A stretch of 64,000 bases of DNA from Aricia agestis (Eukaryota > Arthropoda > Insecta > Lepidoptera > Lycaenidae): the NCBI RefSeq assembly GCF_905147365.1, contig NC_056409.1:20837001-20901000 (forward strand), written 5' to 3'. The notes below the pieces were generated by a model, which had not been told where the DNA came from, did not search any database, and saw only the letters and a list, made by a program, of their open reading frames with translations. Of this stretch, positions 31,425-43,349 are shown in pieces; the first letter of the stretch is position 1, and every line of letters begins with the position of its first letter. A program made the translations under genes and the position numbers.

Positions 31425-34133
31425 TTCTAAGTGGAGTAAAAAATCTTAAGACTGTTTTCAATAACGATTAAGAAAGTTATTGCTCGATATTAAAATGCCA
31501 TTTCTTGCTTGCCTTTTACAGAAATGACTTTCGGAACTTTAATCCTCCTTTGAGTTTGTAATTTTAATGTCGATTTTGCATTAAAAAGAAAACGCGCAAA
31601 GTGCAAACACTTACAGAAATTAAAATAACTAGACTCCACGCTTATCCTTTTTTAATTTACATTTAATAAACCCGCTGCACAACAAATAGAAACGCAAAAG
31701 CAACATCGCGTAAATTATTTCATAATACAACATTGCAAAGATGTTTTTCTTTTTTGACCTAGATGCGCAACTCCGACTTTTTAAATTCTTTGACTGTGTT
31801 CCGACTCGAATATATTAAGTTTTTCACCGCAATTCACAAAGTATACGTAGTGTAAGCCTTAATTTGAATTCGCTACTTTTTACTGTGGATATTTTAAACA
31901 TTGTTTGTGATTAAATATTTTCTTTGTTCTCCACATTGGCCAATGATGAGTAAACACAGGTAGGAACGTCTATTATTGTTCACGATTGACATCGTTTGGG
32001 CATGCTATGAACTTCGCTATCTTAGAGCTTTACAAGAAAGTTTGTGTTAAAGAAATGTTACATTTGAAATAACAAGACTCTTATCAAAGTTCAATAATTA
32101 AATGCTAATTAAATGCCAACAAATTGTCACAGTCCAATATTAGAAAACGCTCCATCTCTTGTTAATAAAACATGTCTGCCTAATGAACGTCATTCAGGGG
32201 ATCTCGGGTGTCACTTAAGTAAATTGCCGGAGCCGTTTCCTTGTTACACCTGTTTGAGCCCTCACCTTTCGCTCCCAATGTTGGAGAGCTCAAATGAGGA
32301 CAATCCCCCGGAAATGTCACTAAAACAGTATTCCAAGCAACTGAAAACGGTAATTTAAAAACCGGATATCATTTTAGTACATCTCAGTGTCATTTCCATC
32401 TCCCTTACAGAGTAACACGTAAACGTACGAGTACATTTTTTATAAATAAACGACAAATAATTTAGAATGAACAATTAACAACAAACAGAGAAAACATAAG
32501 AATAACACAGACCATAAAATTTAAACGGAGCAAAATTAAAAGGTAATTAGGTTAAAATCTCCTTCGCTCGAATATCATGCCTGGCAATCGACGCGGTGTT
32601 TAATTAAAGTAAAACATTAATTTCGCGTTTGCTTATACGGGCATTTATCTAAGGACGAAACTCAACAAAGCCTCCAGTGAGATTAAATTTCCGGTGGGGT
32701 CCACTCCAGGCCTAGAACGCCTTTTATTACCCCGTTACAAAGGGGACTAGAATTAGAGATCTCTCTCGACTCACCGTTGACCACTCGTGTACCCTCTCAT
32801 TGTTTGGATTTCGAGACATTCCCATTAAATTAATGATAATACTTTATTGCGTCTTTTATTGCTATTAAATTCCTTTCCGTTTGTGATTTTCCCCGAATCA
32901 TCTTAACGAGCGCTCGCTTCGCTTCTCTGGCCATCGTCGCCGATGTTACACGCGTTTCGCCTAGCATTGAGAGACTACGGCAAATAAAGTATTAAAAGAC
33001 TTTTCAAGATGTCGAATAACTTATTAATAAAATCCAAACGAGAGGCGAAGTGATAAAAAAGTTTTCTGGAACTTTGTTCGTTCAAACAAATAACGAATTC
33101 CCCGCTAACCTCGCTCACTATTTTATTGCCTGCGAAGCAATTTCCATCGTAAATGAAGGAGCCGCGCCGAGCGTCAGGGGCCGCTGTAGGCGCAAACTGC
33201 CACTTATGCTTTATTGGACTGTAATAAAACATATGCATACAATCTTTGTGATCTTTTACTACTGGGATAAGGAACGTGCTGGAAGGTGGTAGCACTGGTA
33301 GCACATGTCAAGTAAATTATACAAGTTTCGAATTACCTTCGTGCAGTACCTCCGTTGCCCATGTCTCCTATTCTGAAGGAGGTGGAATACTATTAAGTCA
33401 GTGACCATTGAAAGAGAATAAGCTACGATTTTTTTTCACTTTACGGAGCAAACATGACGCTAGCAAACGGCCCATCGCTGCCACCATAACGGTAAAGTGC
33501 GTATATCTACCCCACAGAACCATTAAATCCGCCCGACGATATTTTGCAACGTGTCCGTAATTGGTCATTTGCCATCAACGTCACCAATGTTATCTGACAC
33601 CGGGGCCAACTTTTTTCTCGTCAATTTGCGAAGAAAAGCGCCGGCGCTAACCGCATGAAGGGGTCTCGTTTGTTTGGTTAAGGCTTTGAAGGAGCTGATG
33701 AGAACGCACCTCGATTGCCCGCCGTTAAGCCCCGACGAGAGAAAATAAAAAGCACGGAGCGGTAGTTCCAGAGTTTTTTAAAGCCCATTACTGCGGAGCT
33801 GCGAAAAATTTATTGCCTATTCTTTATTTATTCATCTAATGTGTTTTACGAGCGCACTTAATCTAACCCTATTGCTTTAGTGTTTTGTGGGTTAACGTAA
33901 AAACTTCGCATTTAAAAGTTGCATTAATTAAAAGGTTTGTATTAATCTTTTCACTAAAATTGTCAACATTCTAACTTCGACTATTATAAAAAATTAAAAA
34001 CTTCCGAATAATTTATATCACGTCTGTTTTCTAACAAAAATACATCAAAATGTTTAGGCGCTATGATGCCACACACAGACATAATATAAAATTTATAACA
34101 CCTCTGTTTTCAGCCGAGGCTGACAAAATAAGT
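31425..34133. other. Longest stretch without a recognised repeat; no gene supported
   Basis: About 2.7 kb with no TE relative that I could recognise. Small frames at 32113-32358 and 33050-33292 have no motif, signal peptide or membrane segment and no convincing splice context. Base composition is more balanced around 32,600-33,750 than nearby. Confidence 0.45.
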
Positions 34134-34760
34134 TAAAAAAAAGCGGCCAAGTGCGAGTTGGACTCGCCCATGAAGGGTTCCACAGCAGCAATAAGGCTAT
34201 TTTAATGAAATTAAAAGGTGTTTGATTTATTTTTATATTTCAGTTGATTTAATGAAAATTAATTTAAGGTTTACCATTTATGACGTATAAAAAAAAACTA
34301 CTTGCTAGATATCGTTCAAACCAAATTTCGTTGGTAGTTTTTATAGTAATGTACATTATATATTATTTTTAGACTTATCATGCCCCTACTTTAGAAGTTA
34401 GAGGGGGGGGGGCGACACATTTTACCACTTTGGAAGAGTCTCTCTCGCAAACTATTCAGGTTAGAAAAAAATGATATGATTTTTAAAGACCTATCCATAG
34501 ATACCCCACACGCATAGGTAAGATGAAATTTTTTTTTGTTTGTTGTACCTATGGGGACCCCTAAAATTTTTAATAATTTTTCCATTTTTATATCAAAATC
34601 TTAATGCGGTTTACAGACTACATCTATTTACCAATTTTCAATAGTATAGCTCTTATAGTTTCTGAGAAAAGTGGCTGTGACATACGGACGGACAGACAGA
34701 CAGACAGACATGACGAATCTATAAGGGTTCCGTTTTTTTCCATTTCGCTACGGGACCCTA
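34134..34760 (+). repeat. Interspersed repeat, AAGTGCGAG...GGGTTCC family
   Basis: Starts AAAAGCGGCCAAGTGCGAGT, then GGACTCGCCCATGAAGGGTT, and ends with GACAGACAGACAGACATGAC, then TAAGGGTTCCGTTTTT and GCTACGGGACCCTAAA. This retroelement remnant is very common in lepidopteran genomes. A 5' piece lies at 44568-44662 and an inverted 3' piece at 62984-63090. Confidence 0.65.
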
Positions 34761-35061
34761 AACATGTATCTTGACATCAGCTTCATACACTGAAGGGCAC
34801 AGTAACGCTGACGAAAGCTTTCGAAAGGTTCAGAGGGCGGAATCGATGCGTCTGATGACGTCACATGTCGTTAGCAACCGCGCCGCAACCAGCAACCCGC
34901 AACCAACCGCAACCGCAACCAGATTAACAACTTGTGCCAATTAGCGCGCTGCAATTGTGAGCAGTAACTGTCGCGGTTACGATACTAGTTTTTAACAAAT
35001 GCGCCATGTTGTATGGAATAAATATGAGTTACGAAAACGTAATATACGATGTCTGTGATCT
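34761..35061. other. CAACCG-type repeats at 34872-34921, otherwise nothing
   Basis: Degenerate tandem CAACCG/CAACC units. No gene. Confidence 0.5.
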
Positions 35062-35365
35062 ATATATCTTATATATAAAAATGGATTTCCAAATGTGTTA
35101 GTCACGTTAAAACTCGAAAACAGCTCAACGGATTGGGCTGATTTTAGTCTTAAAATATTAGTAGAAGTCCAGGGAAGGTTTTAAAGTGACACAAAGTTCA
35201 CCGGGACAGCTAGTATGTATATAAAAGTGGATTTCCAATTGTGTTAGTGATACTATAACTCGATTACTGCTGAACCGATTCTGCTAATTTTAGTTTTAAA
35301 ATAATCCTTTAAATCCAGGGAAGGTTTTTAAGTGACACGAAGTTCATCGGGATAGCTAGTAATAT
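35062..35365 (-). repeat. Two adjacent RTE-like tails, reverse orientation
   Basis: Copies 35062-35217 and 35218-35365 each read TATATAAAA...TGGATTTCCAA...TGTGTTAGT... and each end in GGGA(C/T)AGCTAGT. They stand head to tail, so a local duplication or a double insertion made them. A third relative is at 59751-59876. Confidence 0.65.
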
Positions 35366-35589
35366 TATAAAATAACATTGTATGGTTTGTAGGTATATTG
35401 TGGGTATTGATGTAAATTCACAACTTAGACTTTTTTTTTAAATATCTATGGACGCTTCACACCACGTCAGTCTGGCCCCATGCTAAGTACCTAAAGGACT
35501 TGTGTTACAGGTACCAGACAACGGAAATATATTTAATACTTTTGTACTATACATATATTTAAGATTTTTATTATATCATACACATATTT

Positions 35590-35715
35590 AATACACATCC
35601 AGACCCGGGAACATTGAAAACTTTTTGTTCCGTCGGCGGGATTCGAACCCGTGACGCCCGGCTTGAGCTACCAACGCGCTCACCACTGAGCCACAGAGGT
35701 CGTCAGACTTAGAGC
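35590..35715 (-). repeat. tRNA-derived SINE
   Basis: On the - strand the head has an A box TGGCTCAGTGGTGAG (35679-35693) and a B box GGTTCGAATCCC (35638-35649), followed by GGAACAAAAAGTTTTCAATG and an AT-rich end. It does not close an acceptor stem, so it is not a working tRNA gene. The pieces inside 10688-11189 and 11412-11928 belong to the same or a close family. Confidence 0.8.
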
Positions 35716-35950
35716 GCTTTTGTTCTACGCCCGATCTCAATCCGATACACACCCGTGAAAATGGTCCGGAGTAGACGTAAAACTGTTTCTATGAAAGCTT
35801 ACGCACCAGTACCAGTACCAGTACCAGTGTAGCTGGCCGGCTACAGTTACCTTACTTCTCTCTGCCACCGCTCGGATCGGATTTAGATGATCGTTATGCT
35901 AAACCGCACTAAATCCCCTTTTGAAAATGGAAAATGACTGTAGTTTTGAA

Positions 35951-36040
35951 GTACTATCAGAGAAGTTGATTCCTAGGCAGATGGAGGATCAAATGACGTT
36001 GGCCTGTCAACTGCATAGGAATCAATTTCCTCGATGGTAC
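35951..36040. mobile_element. Short MITE, GTACTATC...GATGGTAC
   Basis: 90-bp relative of the element at 18057-18219: ends GTACTATCAGAGAAGTTGAT and ATCAATTTCCTCGATGGTAC, inner TCCTAGGCAG / CTGCATAGGA. Confidence 0.7.
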
Positions 36041-36046
36041 ATATTT

Positions 36047-36200
36047 AGCCGACAATTTTTCGTTTTCGCTTCGTTATAGAATCGCCTATCAAAATGTATG
36101 GAATTGACATAAGACGCGTCATATTTACGAACGCTTATGTCAATTCCACACATTTTTATCGGCGATTCTATAACGGAACGAAAACGAAAAGATTTTGGCT
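36047..36200. mobile_element. Palindromic MITE with GGAATTGACATAAG core
   Basis: 154 bp. Arms pair over about 65 bp: AGCC...TTTCGTTTTCG outside, TATAGAATCGCC next, AAAATGTATGGAATTGACAT inside. The inner part resembles that of 70-213 and 45946-46326, so the three may share an origin with different ends. Confidence 0.75.
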
Positions 36201-38068
36201 CACCCACCTGCTTATTTAAAATGATCACTAGCCACTACTACTAAAATATGTAACTTAGGTATCCCAAAGTTCCCTGATCGTTTTCAATTAATAAAATAGT
36301 GCATGCTTAGTAATACGTAAACAAAAGAGCGTCGCGTCGAAGCCATATCTATACGTCTATTTTGTCGATGCCTTTTCCGAATTCCACTTTCGCTGTTCAC
36401 TGTAACATAATAATTAGAGTGAAATGTAAGCAGTTCGGGGTAGCAGTGAGCGAGCAGGGGTTATTTATGACCGCCTTATTACGGACTGTGGACTGTCTGG
36501 AGCCTTCTGTTACAATATTAACGGCCCCGGGTAACCGCACCCCTGCAGTACGAGTATTGGCTTAAGAAATCTCTCGAAGTCTGATAAATAAATAAAATTA
36601 AAAAAAACTATTGCACTTTTGTGTTCAAGGTTACCTGCAAGATTTTACGGGAGAGATCTTTATGCCGGAAAAACTTTAAAGTTTATAATATAGTGTTGTT
36701 TGAAGAGGGTCAATATAAGTGTACCTATTCGCGTCAAATATAAATTAAGCAAAAATATCGATGTGGAATCTAAGGTGACTTCAAAATTTACCCTACTATT
36801 ATGGTACATGTTATGCGCTCTTAATGTTTCTCAGCATTCTAACGTGAAACGAGAGCTTATTGCTTTCTATTCATAGAGCTAATAATAATTTATAAAGTTT
36901 TGATTCCTATTGCTTAGCCGATACTGAAACCTCATATTACGTAGAAATGCTTACCGAGTTAACAGCAGTCATCCCAACTCGCCGGCGTCTCTAGCCGCTC
37001 ATCTGGAACAAAACAAACAAAACATTACCACCACAGCTTTATACTTCCACAGTATATTGCCACACATTACGAACAGCCACAAAATGTCCAGCCACAGAGA
37101 TATGGGATCATTAACGTCAATCGTAAATACGATTAGTCTAGAAGCAATATCGCAAATGCCTCCGAAAACGGGTCGGCCTTGTTGACATCTCGCTGACTCA
37201 ATGCAGTCTACGCCTTATAGCGCGTGGAAATTAACGGCCGACCCGAGCCATTCTCGACCTTATCCCCCCGGAATAGGGCGCCGAGTGTGACGGCCGTGTG
37301 TAATAGTAGAGACAAATAGAATAGCGTTCACAGTCAGTAGGGCAAACGTCCAAATCCATTAATAAATTCGAATCAGACGGCCATACCGCACATGTGGGTA
37401 TAGCGCGTCACGGGCGGGCCGCACGGTCGTAGACGAGCCAGTGCCACCACTCATCGACCTTATTTCTATTCTAGTAAGGTTCACAAACGATAAAGCGTCT
37501 CCCCGGCGACCGTACTCCGCCGTACACATTGCACGCCGTGCCAAATTGCATTCGAACGCTTATCTGTAATGTAAAGTACGGAACCAATTCTCTGGAAATT
37601 CAATTTTTTAGATTACCCTCCGCACGTGTAGTCAAAACGCAACTGAATTTAACTCGAACTCGAAATATTACGAGCACTCGAAAAACGAGCTCATACTGTG
37701 CTCATATTGTGCTCATACTCAACGAGTATGTGAAAAACGTGCGATATAAGCGTATAAGACTCAAGAAAGTTTCATTTAACGCAGTTTCGAGTGCCGGGCT
37801 TAAGGTATTTAAAAAGATTTTCTCGAAAATCGTGCGTCCCTCGCGGAGTATGTTATGAAAATATTATCTCCGGGTACGTTTCGCCGTAATTTCATAAGGC
37901 ACTTAAGTATTCTGCGAACGTGCTTGCATTTTCAATGGACTCCGTGTTACACTGGAACCAAGTTGTTACTTAGCGTATATTCAACAAAGTTTTCTATTGC
38001 GTATTGCGGTCAATGCTAGCTTAACTAGCGATGCTCCTTGACTTATGAAAATATAGGATACCTACTTA
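36201..38068. other. No gene seen
   Basis: No supported gene. GGGTCGGCC (about 37,168) and GGCCGACCC (about 37,235) form a small inverted pair, and GTGCTCATA occurs three times at about 37,697-37,722. Open frames 36362-36565 and 37529-37858 lack any recognisable feature. Confidence 0.45.
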
Positions 38069-38219
38069 CGGTCGTTCCCAATATTTGATCTATCTCTGGT
38101 TTTGCCCTACTAGAGATAGGAATAGCTCACATTAGACATTAGAGACATATATTTTATGTAAATTATGTAAATCTCTAGTAGGGCAAAACTAGAGATAGAT
38201 CAAATATTGGGAACGGCCG
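38069..38219. mobile_element. MITE with TTA target duplication
   Basis: Arms of about 49 bp (CGGTCGTTCCCAATATTTGA and its mirror) with two mismatches and a 53-nt AT-rich centre. TTA flanks both ends (38066-38068, 38220-38222). A 3-bp TTA duplication is typical of PIF/Harbinger MITEs. Confidence 0.75.
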
Positions 38220-38222
38220 TTA

Positions 38223-39760
38223 ATAAGAACAGACACGTTGTATCAATTTTGACAAATTGTTTTTTTTTTTTTATTTTTGTTGTATTTTGTAATACTATAG
38301 ATCGCCCAATGGTCGAAATTCGACCTTAGTTTCAACGACATTAGGACTACTGCCTATATTTTGTAAAAAATATTGACTTTATCTTTTTTTTTCAACTCTT
38401 GTTTCTGGGTTAGATGCAATAAAAAAAAACTATAATCCATTTTTGATTTGTCAACTTGTTGTCAACAGACTTCAACCATAATAAAAGAAAGAGTATAATT
38501 CGTATGTATAGGCTTGTCACTCATTCATTTCTCATGTATGTGTGTTGTAGTGTGTGTAATGTTTTATTTGTTAAAAAAATGTATGATAAAAGCATAATTT
38601 CAAAATAATACTAGTTCGATCCACTCCTTCACCATGATATAAACTATAACTGTGCAAAATTTCATTCTCCTACGTTTCCCATATTTTTCGTAGAAAGGGT
38701 TACAAAGTTTTTCGTTCGCGTATTATTATGATTTTCTATTATACTGGCTTTGCAAATTTTGCTTTACTTCATTCAGGTGTGGAAATCATAGCGTCGCTAT
38801 GATAGCAAATCAAAATTACTTCAAATGTAGAGACTATAGGAACTATCTGCACGAGAGATTGAAACAGAAACATGGATCGTAGGGTACTGTACGATTTACG
38901 AAACAAAGACTATGCAACTCGGAATAGCCAAGACTCTAATAATACCCTCTCGTAAGGACTCGTACAACAGTTGTTTCAGCGATATATCACCGCCCTGACG
39001 CACGTTGCATAACTTGTGTTGTGACAGCGACTAATTCCCTTCTACGGCCGATAGCGCGCGACTGCATCCGACAGCAGACCTCCCGACTGCAGCCTACGCT
39101 GAAAGTGTACTACTGGAGGATTTTATACCCATGAAGTTATTTTTCATTGCACACTCTTTAACTTTTTTACTTAACCTCCTTAACTGTACTATTCATAAAA
39201 GTTATCAGACATGGCACGTGATTTCACGTGAAGGACGTCCATTGAAATGCCCCAATGGGCTGCGTGGGGCCATTCTGGTATATATAGATATTCTTGTTTT
39301 AGGAGTTTTATCTCAATTATGTACCTACCTACTATATTATGCAGTGCGTCGTGCCATGTCGTCAGTTTGGAAATCTTTGGTTCTAGCATGTTCTACATTG
39401 TGTTGCCTATTTTATGCCTTTATACAGCGCAATACAATTTTCGTTTTTAAAAAAATATTATTTTAATATGTTTTTGTCGTTATTTTATTTAATTTAAAAA
39501 ATTTAACTCGGCACTCAAATAATAAAACAACGAGTACAAAATATGTAAAAATAACAATACGAATACATTTTGCATAGTGTTTACGTTTGGTAAACATTGC
39601 CAGAGTAATATTTACATTGCCTCGAAATTGACGATTTAAAATCAAATCAATTGTAACTAGTGGCGATTGAGCCAATTATGCACTTTGTAATCAGAGGATC
39701 TGATAGCAAAACAACAATTATTTCTTGTTATTTTGTATACAAGTAGCATATTTATACGTG
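38223..39760. other. No gene supported; one hydrophobic frame noted
   Basis: AT-rich. The frame 39131-39466 (111 residues, ATG start) is hydrophobic with two or three membrane-like stretches, but has no family motif and sits in AT-rich DNA where such frames arise by chance. Confidence 0.4.
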
Positions 39761-39979
39761 GGAGAGCCATGCTTCGGCACAAATGGGCCGGCTCGACCGG
39801 AGAAATACCACGTTCTCACAGTAAACCGGCGTGAAACAGCGCTTGCTCTGTGTTTCGCTGAGTGAGTGAGTTTACCGGAGGCCCAATCCCCTCCCCTATT
39901 CCCTTCCCTTCCCTACCCTCCCCTACCCTATTCCCTCTTAAAAGGCCGGCAACGCACTTGCAACTCTTCTGATGGTGCA
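39761..39979 (+). repeat. Poly-A retroposon, copy 4 (tail missing)
   Basis: Sense orientation: ACGTGGGAGAGCCATGCTTC start, hairpin, C-rich minisatellite (39886-39930), then GGCCGGCAACGCACTTGC. It stops at GATGGTGCAAG before the usual CCATCAGGTGACCC tail. Confidence 0.7.
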
Positions 39980-40062
39980 AGCTTTTTGCCAATATCTTTC
40001 GATTTTGTCAATAAAATGCACCGCATTGTGCGCTTGAGTGTGGAAAAACCCAACCGCTTTAG

Positions 40063-40388
40063 ATTTTTTTTTAATGAAATAAGGGTCTAACGAGCAAACG
40101 GGTCACCTGATGGAAAGCAACTTCCGTCGCCCATGGACACTCGCAGCATCAGAAGAGCTGCAGGGGCGTCGCCGGCCTTTTAAGAAGGAATAGGGGGAGG
40201 GTAGGGAAGGGAATAGGGGAGGGTAGGGATGGAAATAGGGGAGGGTAGGGGATTGGGCCTCCGGTAAACTCACTCACTCGGCAAAACACAGTGCAAGCGC
40301 TGTTTCACGCCGGTTTTCTGTGAGCCCGTGGTACCTATTTCTCCGGTCGAGCCGGCCCATTCGTGCCGAAGCATGGCTCTCCCACGTC
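40063..40388 (-). repeat. Poly-A retroposon, copy 5 (full length)
   Basis: Poly-T at 40065-40073, GTCACCTGATGG, minisatellite at 40190-40250, hairpin, GAAGCATGGCTCTCCCACGT end. It lies 84 bp from copy 4 in opposite orientation, so the pair can form a large imperfect hairpin. Confidence 0.75.
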
Positions 40389-40838
40389 GAAATATAAGTC
40401 AATTCTCAAAGTGTTCGTCAATTTGAAACCACACCACAAAAGTCAAGACAACAAGCTTAGTGTTGCTAGTGTCAATAAATATGCCACCAATGCCACACAT
40501 TATGGGTCTAAACTGAATCTTAGTTTTCATGTAAAGTTTTTTCTAACTCTACGTGCCCAAAGATAGAGTCGAGGCCAAACTCTACAAACTCTACATCTAA
40601 TTCAAAATGTGTTGCATGTTACCGCTTCATACACCTCAGCTTCGTAGTAAAAATAAATCCGTATGAAAGCGAATCTGTATCTCGGGCAATTCGCTACAAA
40701 TGGAAAGCCGACATGAAATTGCTCACTCGAAACGTTTAAGCGTGAATTGACCTACAAACCTCGCTGAATATCACGAAAATATAAACCGACTAAGCGTGAG
40801 TCGTCTACTACAGCTGTATCTATACTCTTTATAAAATT
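40389..40838. other. No gene seen
   Basis: Nothing recognised apart from a short chance frame at 40363-40566 that begins in the retroposon. Confidence 0.5.
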
Positions 40839-41352
40839 ACTAGCTATTTGAGCGAGCTTTGCTCGGTATTCGATAAAACACGAATAAAATGACATTTTCT
40901 GAATATGATTCCTAGCTAGATCGATTTATCACCCCCTATATACTAAATTTCAAGAAAATCGTTGGAGCCGATTCCGAGATTCCAATTTTATATATACAAG
41001 AATTGCTCGTTTAAAGATATAAGATAAATGTGAGCTATCAATCGATACCAATAAATGCGAAAGTGTTTCGTTCTGTCTGGCAGTTACCTCTTGAATCGGT
41101 TGAACCGATTTTGATGATATTTGGTAAAGAAATACGTTGAGTCCCGGCAAAAAATATAGGATACTTTTTGTCCCGGAAAAATGTACGGTTCCCGCGTGAT
41201 AAACGAATTTTGGCGCAACAGAAAGGGGGGCGTCATATTATAGTATTATATTTGAATAGAGACGTTATATCTTATCTTATATATTTAAACGAGCAATTCT
41301 TGTATATATGTTACGCTCAAAGACCGAAAACGCTCAGTGAGCGAAAAAATGG

Positions 41353-41606
41353 CTCACAACGCGTTGTGGTCATAGTGAAACGGCCACGACGCGAAATTCG
41401 CGTCGTGGCCCTAGTGAAAACGGCCACGACGCGTTCTGGTAATCACAGAAATACCACAAAGCGAAATTCGTGTCGTGGCTGACGTGCTATTCGACCACAA
41501 CGCGTTGTGGTAATCGAGGAAAGCCATGACGCGTTCTGAGCATTTAAAAACAGCCACGACGCGAATCCGTGTTGTGGCCCTAATGAAAACGGCCACGACG
41601 TGTTCT
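41353..41606. repeat. Cluster of palindromic CCACGACGCG units
   Basis: CCACGACGCG or close variants occur about ten times, in both orientations, many paired into hairpins: 41382-41410 (13-bp perfect arms, 3-nt centre), 41454-41478, 41495-41510 (perfect 16-bp CCACAACGCGTTGTGG) and 41553-41578. Spacers are AT-richer phrases such as CTAGTGAAAAC. No family recognised. Confidence 0.85.
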
Positions 41607-41609
41607 AAA

Positions 41610-41840
41610 ACCAGGTTAGTTACTCAGGAGTAATTTTATAGCGCCCAAGTGTGTGCGCAATACACAAGAGCACTCTGGTTTCAATGAAACTAGGCCAGTT
41701 ACGCAGGGGTAATTTTATAGTGCCCAAGTGTGTGCGCAATACACAAGAGCACTCTGGTTTCAACGAAACCAGGTTAGTTACTCAGGAGTAATTTTATAGT
41801 GCCCAAGTGTGTGCGCAATACACAAGAGCACTATTCTTTA
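41610..41840 (-). repeat. SINE tail repeated three times, 79-bp period
   Basis: Units start at 41610, 41689 and 41768 with ACCAGGTTAGTTACTCAGG or a variant, then TAATTTTATAGTGCCCAAGT and AATACACAAGAGCAC. The inverse of this block is the 3' part of the SINE at 48175-48546. The tRNA-like head is absent. Confidence 0.85.
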
Positions 41841-41974
41841 CTCTCATAACCCAATAGAGCGCTGGCTTTAGGTTTCGGGGGCGATAAATCGATCTAGCTA
41901 GGAATCATTTTTAGAAAATGACATTTTATTCGTGTTTTATCGAATACCGAGCAAAGCTCGGTCAAATAGCTAGT

Positions 41975-43349
41975 GGTCACATAATACGTACTCAAAGTCA
42001 GTCATGCTCTTAAAGCGCATGTCAAAACCCGACAAAATTTCGATGATCCACCGGTTGCCTACCAATGATTTTTATAGATAAGGTAACAACACCCCTATTC
42101 TTGAATCGGGTAAAATACACGTGGCATCGAACTACCAAAATACTCAAATGTCAACGGGAGAAAGTCATTACTGCCGACTCATTGGTTCCGACCGCGTTCA
42201 GTAAACACACCCTCCCATACATGTGTACCTCTGATCTCCGTGTAGCAGGAAAACTGATCATATACTTAACGGAATATGACATAATTATTATATCATTACG
42301 TGTTATGTACCAGAGCTAACTTGTAATTTCATTGAGCAACCCACCGAGGAACTCTATAGACTTATTCGTGGTAATTACATGTCCGGACTTGGCTCAATAT
42401 TAAAATATTGTAGGCTCATTTAAAAATGCATCGTTTCGCCTCGTCACGTTGCAATGTGAACCGACTCTTACTCGCTTGAATGTTACCGCCTTGATAGCTC
42501 TCAATTTTATACGGTATTATGTAGACGACCTTTTGCCTTTAAAATGACGTTTTAGTAGTCGTTTTCTATGAACGATTTCAGAGTACGTGTTAACCCAAAG
42601 CTTTATCTGAGTGTAAAACAGTTTAACACGTACTCAGAGACGAGCGTGAGTCATGGGCGCTCATTTAACAATGAAACTTTTTATGACGGACTTTACGAGC
42701 TATAATTGTTCCTCAACGACGAGCATTCCCGTCACTTTATCGATCTACTCCTGCTCTTTGTGTGAACAAACAAAAAAAAATGAAAACTATACAATCCGCG
42801 CGTGAGCTCCAAGAATGTTTGTGTTGAAAAAATGCTGGGTTCACTCGGTTCCGTATTAATGCGCAAAAAAACCATTAATATAGCGATTAAGAAATTGCCA
42901 AAAACAAGGAATACAATTTTAAAATAAATTAAAGTAAAATATATAATGGAAAAAGTGCAAGAAAAGTTTAAGTAACCCGTCGATCGTGGAAAAACGAGAC
43001 ACAATAGATATTCTATTGTGTCTTGTTCACCAGTGAGCGTATGGAGCTTGATGAATTAATGTTAAACACAAATTTCCACCTAAAAAAAACGTTAGAATGT
43101 ACTAGCGCTCCACTTTTACGTCCGTGTAGCGCTCATACATAATATTATTATTATTATAAATATGAAAATTTTCAACGATGAAGCGTTACTTATCAATGGT
43201 TCATATAGCAGTAATTAATACAAGTTAACATAGAAATTTTAAAAAGGTACAATAATGATTTAACTGCCTTTTTAAATAAGTGGGAGCTGCTCAATATTTT
43301 TATGAATCTCGGTGAAAATTTTCAAAAGTTTCAAGATATTGGTGGGGCT
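41975..43349. other. No gene seen; two short hairpins
   Basis: GAGTACGTGTTAA (42581) pairs with 42623-42635 across about 29 nt. 42993-43008 pairs with 43012-43027 around TAT with one mismatch. Otherwise AT-rich. Confidence 0.5.

Larger units (their letters stand above)
40839..41974. mobile_element. Inverted pair of RTE-like copies with a palindrome cluster between
   Basis: 40839-40933 (ACTAGCTATTTGAGCGAGCT...) is the near-exact inverse of 41881-41974, giving about 95-bp inverted ends. A second inverted pair lies inside (40989-41028 and 41269-41311, with GAATTGCTCGTTTAAA). The simplest reading is one RTE-like copy forward (40839-41030) and one reversed (41264-41974). The reversed copy is split by 41313-41880, which holds the CCACGACGCG cluster and the SINE-tail array. 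A unit with real transposon ends is the alternative. Confidence 0.6.

Noticed and set aside
35638..35700. tRNA gene on the - strand
   Set aside because: Same reason: SINE head without acceptor pairing, joined to the common SINE body.
39131..39466. Possible membrane protein, 111 residues
   Set aside because: Hydrophobic frames are common in T-rich DNA; no family motif, no splice partners.
41168..41596. Open frames with repeated GHDA/RRE-like residues
   Set aside because: They run through the palindromic CCACGACGCG cluster and reflect the repeat only.
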